NCBI GenBank assembly: GCA_031282235.1
Contig: JAITED010000129.1
Location: 1 to 8,805, forward strand
DNA length: 8,805 nucleotides
Source: Propionibacteriaceae bacterium
GTDB taxonomy: Bacteria > Actinomycetota > Actinomycetes > Propionibacteriales > Propionibacteriaceae
Direction: 5' to 3'
The notes under the pieces were generated by a model that saw nothing but the letters and a program-made list of their open reading frames with translations, did no database searches and was not told where the DNA came from. Positions 5,656 through 8,805 of the stretch are shown here, piece by piece; position 1 is the first letter of the stretch; every line of letters begins with the position of its first letter. The translations under genes and the position numbers were made by a program.

Positions 5656-6975
5656 TTAGGCCATGACGAAGAATCGCACGTAGATGTAAATCCAGGCGAT
5701 GCCAACGGTAAGTAAAGTGACGGGGATGCCGTACTTAGCGAACTTCCAGAAACTGATTTTCTTTCCGGCGGTTGCGGCCAAGCCGAGAACCACGACGTTA
5801 GCCCCGGCAGCCACACTAGTCATGTTGCCTCCGAGGTCGGCACCGAATACGAACGCCCACCATAACGGGCTTGCTGCGCCCGAATGTTGGGTAGCGGCGA
5901 CCATCTCCGAGACGATGGGCACCATAGCGGTGGTGTAAGGGATGTTATCGACTACCGCGCCGATACCGGCAGAACCAACCAGTAGCCCGGTAACCCCCGC
6001 GAGTTCATTGCCAGCCATCAATTCTGCGGCAAAATCGCCCAACAGGCCGATGACACCAATTTTGACCAGCACTCCAACCAATACGAACAGCGCCATGAAA
6101 AACGCCAGCGTTGTCCATTCGACTTCAGCGAGAAACTGGTGCGGTTTGGAGCGTGATACCAGCACCATTAACCCTGCGCCCAACATCGCCACTATCGGCG
6201 GGTCGAAAGGCACTACTTCATGTAGCCCAAACACCACCATGATGATGGCCAGCACCACTAGGCAGCGTATCAGCAGCCCCATGTTGGGGATGGCGTCCAC
6301 CGGATCAACGTCCCCCAACGCCTCCTCCACATCAATAGCTTTGCTCATCTCTTTACGGAACATGAACGCCAACACCCCGACGAGTACCACCAGCAGAATG
6401 ATGGTCAGCGGCAGCGAGTACACCAAAAAATCGGTGAATGTGAGGTCGGCTCGGGAGGCGATAATCAGGTTGGGCGGGTCGCCGATTAGTGTGGATGTAC
6501 CGCCCACGTTGGCTGCGAAAATGAGCGATAACAGATACGGGGTGGGCGAGATTCCCAACCGTTTACACACCGATAGCGTGACTGGTGCCACCAGCAGCAC
6601 CACGGTCACGTTGTCGAGAATGGGCGAGAAGAACGCGGTCACCAAAGTGAGCACAATTAGCAGCCGGATGGGGCGTCCTTTCGACATCCGCGCTGCCCAC
6701 AGCGCAATGAACTCAAACAGCCCGGTGTGCCGCAGCACACTCACCACAATCATCATCCCAAACAGCAGGAAGATGACAGACCAATCGACGCCCGTGTGTT
6801 CGTTGAAAAACGCCGATTCCGCATCAACCAGCGCCCCATCCGCGCGAAACAACCCCAGCAACGCCATCGCCGCCACCCCACCGAGCGCCGCCGCCACCCG
6901 ATGAATCTTCTCCGTAGCAATCAGCGCATACGAAACCCCAAAGATGACTACTGCGATGCTGGCGATTAAATCCAT
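5656..6975 (-). CDS. ArsB/NhaD-type (SLC13-like) ion transporter permease
   Basis: A 439-aa polytopic inner-membrane protein of the ion transporter superfamily, with about eleven hydrophobic segments. It has the two pseudo-repeat signatures of that superfamily: SPILDNVTVVLLVAPV (117-132) with NVGGTSTLIGDPPNLIIAS (156-174) in the first half, and AVVDNIPYTTAMVPIV (340-355) with GADLGGNMTSVAAGANVVV (378-396) in the second. A cytoplasmic loop rich in Asp/Glu (210-228) separates the halves. Members move arsenite, Na+ in exchange for H+, or small carboxylates; the sequence alone does not choose between these, and no arsenic genes lie nearby. The ATG at 6975 is set by AGGAG at 6980-6984; the longer frame to 7047 would cross the candidate promoter. 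It is likely the first gene of an operon with the acetate kinase homologue and the alkyltransferase, which makes an organic-acid substrate worth considering. Confidence 0.92.
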   Translation of the reverse strand: MDLIASIAVVIFGVSYALIATEKIHRVAAALGGVAAMALLGLFRADGALVDAESAFFNEHTGVDWSVIFLLFGMMIVVSVLRHTGLFEFIALWAARMSKGRPIRLLIVLTLVTAFFSPILDNVTVVLLVAPVTLSVCKRLGISPTPYLLSLIFAANVGGTSTLIGDPPNLIIASRADLTFTDFLVYSLPLTIILLVVLVGVLAFMFRKEMSKAIDVEEALGDVDPVDAIPNMGLLIRCLVVLAIIMVVFGLHEVVPFDPPIVAMLGAGLMVLVSRSKPHQFLAEVEWTTLAFFMALFVLVGVLVKIGVIGLLGDFAAELMAGNELAGVTGLLVGSAGIGAVVDNIPYTTAMVPIVSEMVAATQHSGAASPLWWAFVFGADLGGNMTSVAAGANVVVLGLAATAGKKISFWKFAKYGIPVTLLTVGIAWIYIYVRFFVMA

Positions 6976-7012
6976 ACCACTCCTGCCTACACTGGGTTTT
7001 GTGGGAACCCCT

Positions 7013-7041
7013 AGTATACCGGGGGTCACGCCTGTTAAACA
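7013..7041 (-). promoter_or_regulatory. Candidate promoter of the permease operon
   Basis: Read on the minus strand, TATACT (7013-7018) is a strong -10 box. Seventeen bases upstream lies TGTTTA (7036-7041), a poor -35. Transcription would begin near 7006 with a leader of about 30 bases. The -10 is flanked by ACCCC (7007-7011) and GGGGT (7022-7026), an inverted pair that could be an operator. Confidence 0.45.
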
Positions 7042-7073
7042 TTCCATTTATAGGCAGGTCGCATGTACTGGCG

Positions 7074-8288
7074 TTAACTAGTTGCCAGCCACTCTAGGAC
7101 GCTGCGGCGGCGAATGCCGTCGTATGACTGTGGGGGTTCACGATCCATGGTCAGCAGGAGTCGCGTATCGAAACCGGGCAGGGAACGTAACGGAGCTAGT
7201 TCTCGTTCTAAAGTTGCGGGGTTATTGACATCAAACGCTACTTGGATGAACGTTGTTTCGCTATCGTTTTCCACTACGAAATCGACTTCAGTACGCCCGA
7301 CACTACCGCTGTAAACCTTGCCTCCCCGGCGCAGTAACTCTAAATAGACCACGTTTTCTAGGACATGCCCCGCGTCAACGGGTTTCGCGCCCAGTAGCGC
7401 CCTACGCAAACCGACATCAACTGCGTAATACTTAGTACCAGATTCGAGCAACCGTTTACCTTTGACGTCCCAACGTCGCGCCGGATAAACCAGATGCGCA
7501 TCAGCCAAAGCCGCAACGAACCCCTCCACGGTGGGGCGACTGATTTTGCGCCCGGCGCTGGTCATAGTATTCGCAATACTGTTCACCGACACAACACTGC
7601 CGATAGCGGAGTAGAGAAACTCCGCAACACTGCGCAACTGCCCCACATCAGCCACCCGCCTAGCAGCAGCCACATCGCGCAGCAAAATCGTGTCAAAAAC
7701 ACTTTCAAGATACTGCCGCACATCAGTATCACTGTCGAGAGTTAAAACAAACGGAAAACTACCATGACGAATATAGTCATCGTACAAATCGCGTAACCCT
7801 ACCGCAGCCCCAGTGCCACCACGGGCAGCAACATACTCCGAGAACGAAAGCGGCAATAAACCCAGCTCGACATAACGCCCAGTCAGCAGCGAAGCAAGCT
7901 GCCCTGCAAGCAACGCCGAACTCGAACCAGTGAGATACAGGTCAACGTTAGGCAGAATAAACAAACCATCAACAACCCGCTCAAACTCTGTCGCATTCTG
8001 GATTTCATCAATGAATACGTAATTAGCTTGCGCGGGCACCAACTGCGACACGATATGGTCATAGAGCCGTTTAGGGTCAGGCAGCAGTTCAAGATACGCC
8101 GGGTCTTCCAGATTGATAGCAACAATGCTGTCCGCAGGAACACCAGCCGCTTTAAGCCGCTCCCGAAACATGTACAACAAAGTTGACTTTCCACAACGCC
8201 GCACCCCAGTCACCACTTTGATAACATCCCGATTCTGCCAACGCGCCAACCACGCCAACGGCACTGGACGATCAACCAACTCAGCCAT
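7074..8288 (-). CDS. ATP-binding protein, AAA_14/DUF4143 family
   Basis: A 404-aa ATPase of the widespread archaeal/bacterial AAA_14 plus DUF4143 type. Walker A is GVRRCGKST (28-36), Walker B is YVFIDEIQN (90-98), the sensor-like strand is LTGSSSALL (119-127), and TGRY (136-139) carries a candidate arginine finger. The region 225-285 looks like a winged helix (VNSIANTMTSAGRKISRPTV). The C-terminal DUF4143 part (290-400) has the pattern of a PD-(D/E)xK-like fold: E311, then EVDFVV with D336, and IQV with Q349. Some relatives have Lys where Q349 lies; Gln is common in this branch. The cellular role of the family is not settled; links to toxin-antitoxin-like or defence loci have been suggested. 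The start ATG at 8288 has no strong ribosome binding site. It is followed 98 bases later by the permease, which seems to have its own promoter. Confidence 0.93.
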   Translation of the reverse strand: MAELVDRPVPLAWLARWQNRDVIKVVTGVRRCGKSTLLYMFRERLKAAGVPADSIVAINLEDPAYLELLPDPKRLYDHIVSQLVPAQANYVFIDEIQNATEFERVVDGLFILPNVDLYLTGSSSALLAGQLASLLTGRYVELGLLPLSFSEYVAARGGTGAAVGLRDLYDDYIRHGSFPFVLTLDSDTDVRQYLESVFDTILLRDVAAARRVADVGQLRSVAEFLYSAIGSVVSVNSIANTMTSAGRKISRPTVEGFVAALADAHLVYPARRWDVKGKRLLESGTKYYAVDVGLRRALLGAKPVDAGHVLENVVYLELLRRGGKVYSGSVGRTEVDFVVENDSETTFIQVAFDVNNPATLERELAPLRSLPGFDTRLLLTMDREPPQSYDGIRRRSVLEWLATS

Positions 8289-8289
8289 A

Positions 8290-8347
8290 CTGCAAATCTA
8301 CCTGCAAAAACCGCCAAAAATAAAACAAATTGTAAATGTATTTGCAG
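8290..8347. repeat. Three CTGCAAA boxes upstream of the AAA ATPase gene
   Basis: CTGCAAAT (8290-8297) and CTGCAAA (8302-8308) are direct repeats 12 bases apart, immediately before the start codon. The inverted copy ATTTGCAG (8340-8347) falls between the candidate -35 and -10 boxes, with a degenerate half-site TGTAAA at 8331-8336. The surroundings are AT-rich. The layout suits binding of a repressor, possibly the ATPase itself through its winged-helix region. Confidence 0.45.
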
Positions 8348-8359
8348 TTTTTATTACAA
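8329..8359 (-). promoter_or_regulatory. Candidate promoter of the AAA ATPase gene
   Basis: On the minus strand TTGTAA (8354-8359) and TACAAT (8329-8334) could be the -35 and -10 boxes with a 19-base spacer, slightly long. The start of transcription would be near 8322, giving a leader of about 33 bases that contains two CTGCAAA boxes. Confidence 0.4.
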
Positions 8360-8556
8360 GCATAACAAACATAATCCGGCTTCTAGCAGAGCTTTTGTCT
8401 GGCACGGCTATAGAATTACGGGATTTACTAGGGGGTACGCTATCTCACTACGGTGGGTTGTTTGCGAATCTTTGACTCGCCCCTATGACTAGGGCTTTCG
8501 TGCCCCGAATTTTGTGGACTGGAAAGTTAGCACACCTTAAGCGGCGGTTTTAGCAC
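8360..8556. other. Intergenic stretch without recognised content
   Basis: This is the central part of the roughly 300-base gap between the AAA ATPase gene and the gene at the right edge. It contains a small hairpin, CCCTA/TAGGG around TGAC, near 8481-8494. I see no RNA gene, no good promoter on the plus strand and no protein-like frame. Confidence 0.4.
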
Positions 8557-8588
8557 ATCCCCCGGCCTGTAGGGAATAGGGGGGGGAT
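8557..8588. terminator. G/C-run hairpin touching the stop codon of the edge gene
   Basis: ATCCCCC (8557-8563) pairs with GGGGGAT (8582-8588), with an 18-base loop. The right arm includes the first base of the stop region of the minus-strand gene ending at 8588. It could end that transcript, but the minus-strand bases that follow (GTGCTAAAACC) have no T-run. Confidence 0.3.
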
Positions 8589-8805
8589 TAGAGGAGCCCC
8601 CATTCGCGTACCCGTCGTTCTGCTTTCGCTCGTAACATCTCAAAGGCGTCCTTATAGTCGTCCACTACAGAGAGTTTGAGGTCTTGAGCGAGGAGGTATT
8701 GCTGCCAGAAGCCCGCGTCCCAGGCGTTCAAGTGACGGTCGGGGTCATCGTAGTAGGCTTTCTCCCGGTGAGGGAATGTGTCGTAGACGAACTGCTTCAG
8801 CAGGT
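8588..8805 (-). CDS. C-terminal part of an unrecognised protein (runs off the edge)
   Basis: On the minus strand the frame is open from the window edge to a TAA at 8588-8590, giving the last 71 residues of a protein that starts beyond 8805. It begins LLKQFVYDTFPHREKAYYDD, continues with HLNAWDAGFWQQYLLAQDLK, and ends in a charged helix, AKAERRVREWGLL. The composition and codon use are protein-like, with third positions rich in G/C, so I consider it real. The HLNAWDAGF run is distinctive, but I cannot assign it to a family from memory. No start codon lies inside the window, so it is partial. Confidence 0.7.
   Translation of the reverse strand, partial: LLKQFVYDTFPHREKAYYDDPDRHLNAWDAGFWQQYLLAQDLKLSVVDDYKDAFEMLRAKAERRVREWGLL

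Noticed and set aside
5942..6904. Long plus-strand open frame of 320 codons
   Set aside because: It is antisense to the permease gene and its translation is almost only Ser, Thr, Asn, Pro and Ala, as expected from the complement of a GC-biased membrane protein. It has no ribosome binding site.
5656..6975. Arsenite efflux pump assignment (arsB)
   Set aside because: The ion transporter superfamily motifs fit several substrates, and no arsR, arsC or arsA gene is nearby.
7883..8194. Minus-strand 103-codon frame inside the AAA ATPase gene
   Set aside because: It is an alternative frame of the ATPase gene with a Cys/Leu/Ser-rich translation; the ATPase frame carries the recognisable motifs.
1..8805. 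CRISPR array, insertion sequence or integrase attachment site
   Set aside because: No regularly spaced repeats, transposase-like frames, terminal inverted repeats or tRNA-end duplications were seen by eye.

Overview
The window reads as chromosomal DNA from a mid-GC (roughly 55% by eye) actinobacterium, plausibly a member of the Actinomycetaceae. The grounds are the tRNA sequences, the codon choice, the actinobacterial-type ThrE exporter and the mixture of ATG starts with strong and weak Shine-Dalgarno sites. No genus can be named from sequence alone. I see no insertion sequence, prophage, CRISPR array or origin.

Layout, left to right. A minus-strand tRNA-Lys(UUU) lies divergent to a 224-aa plus-strand protein. 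That protein has an N-terminal membrane anchor, and its remainder aligns with the apical (substrate-binding) domain of GroEL/Cpn60, with no ATPase domain. A ~400-bp gene-free gap follows. It holds a long interrupted inverted repeat (982-1048) and the promoter and leader of a plus-strand tRNA-Glu(UUC). Next comes a minus-strand ThrE-type threonine/serine exporter, another ~400-bp gap with possible coding debris, and a plus-strand 207-aa protein of unknown function with a very acidic tail.

The centre is an apparent minus-strand operon: an ArsB/NhaD-type (SLC13-like) permease, then an acetate kinase homologue, then an O6-alkylguanine-DNA alkyltransferase. The last two overlap by one base (TGATG). 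The acetate kinase homologue keeps the fold and several catalytic residues but has lost the N-terminal Asn, the phosphate-loop His/Asn and the catalytic Arg. It is therefore probably not a normal acetate kinase.

The right side holds a minus-strand AAA_14/DUF4143 ATPase. Its upstream region carries three copies of CTGCAAA overlapping a candidate promoter. After ~300 bp without a gene, the window ends in the C-terminal 71 codons of an unrecognised minus-strand gene that continues beyond the edge.

The two most unusual items are the membrane-anchored GroEL-apical-like protein and the degenerate acetate kinase coupled to a permease and a DNA-repair enzyme. Comparisons with GroEL and acetate kinase were made by eye against remembered reference sequences, and no search was run.
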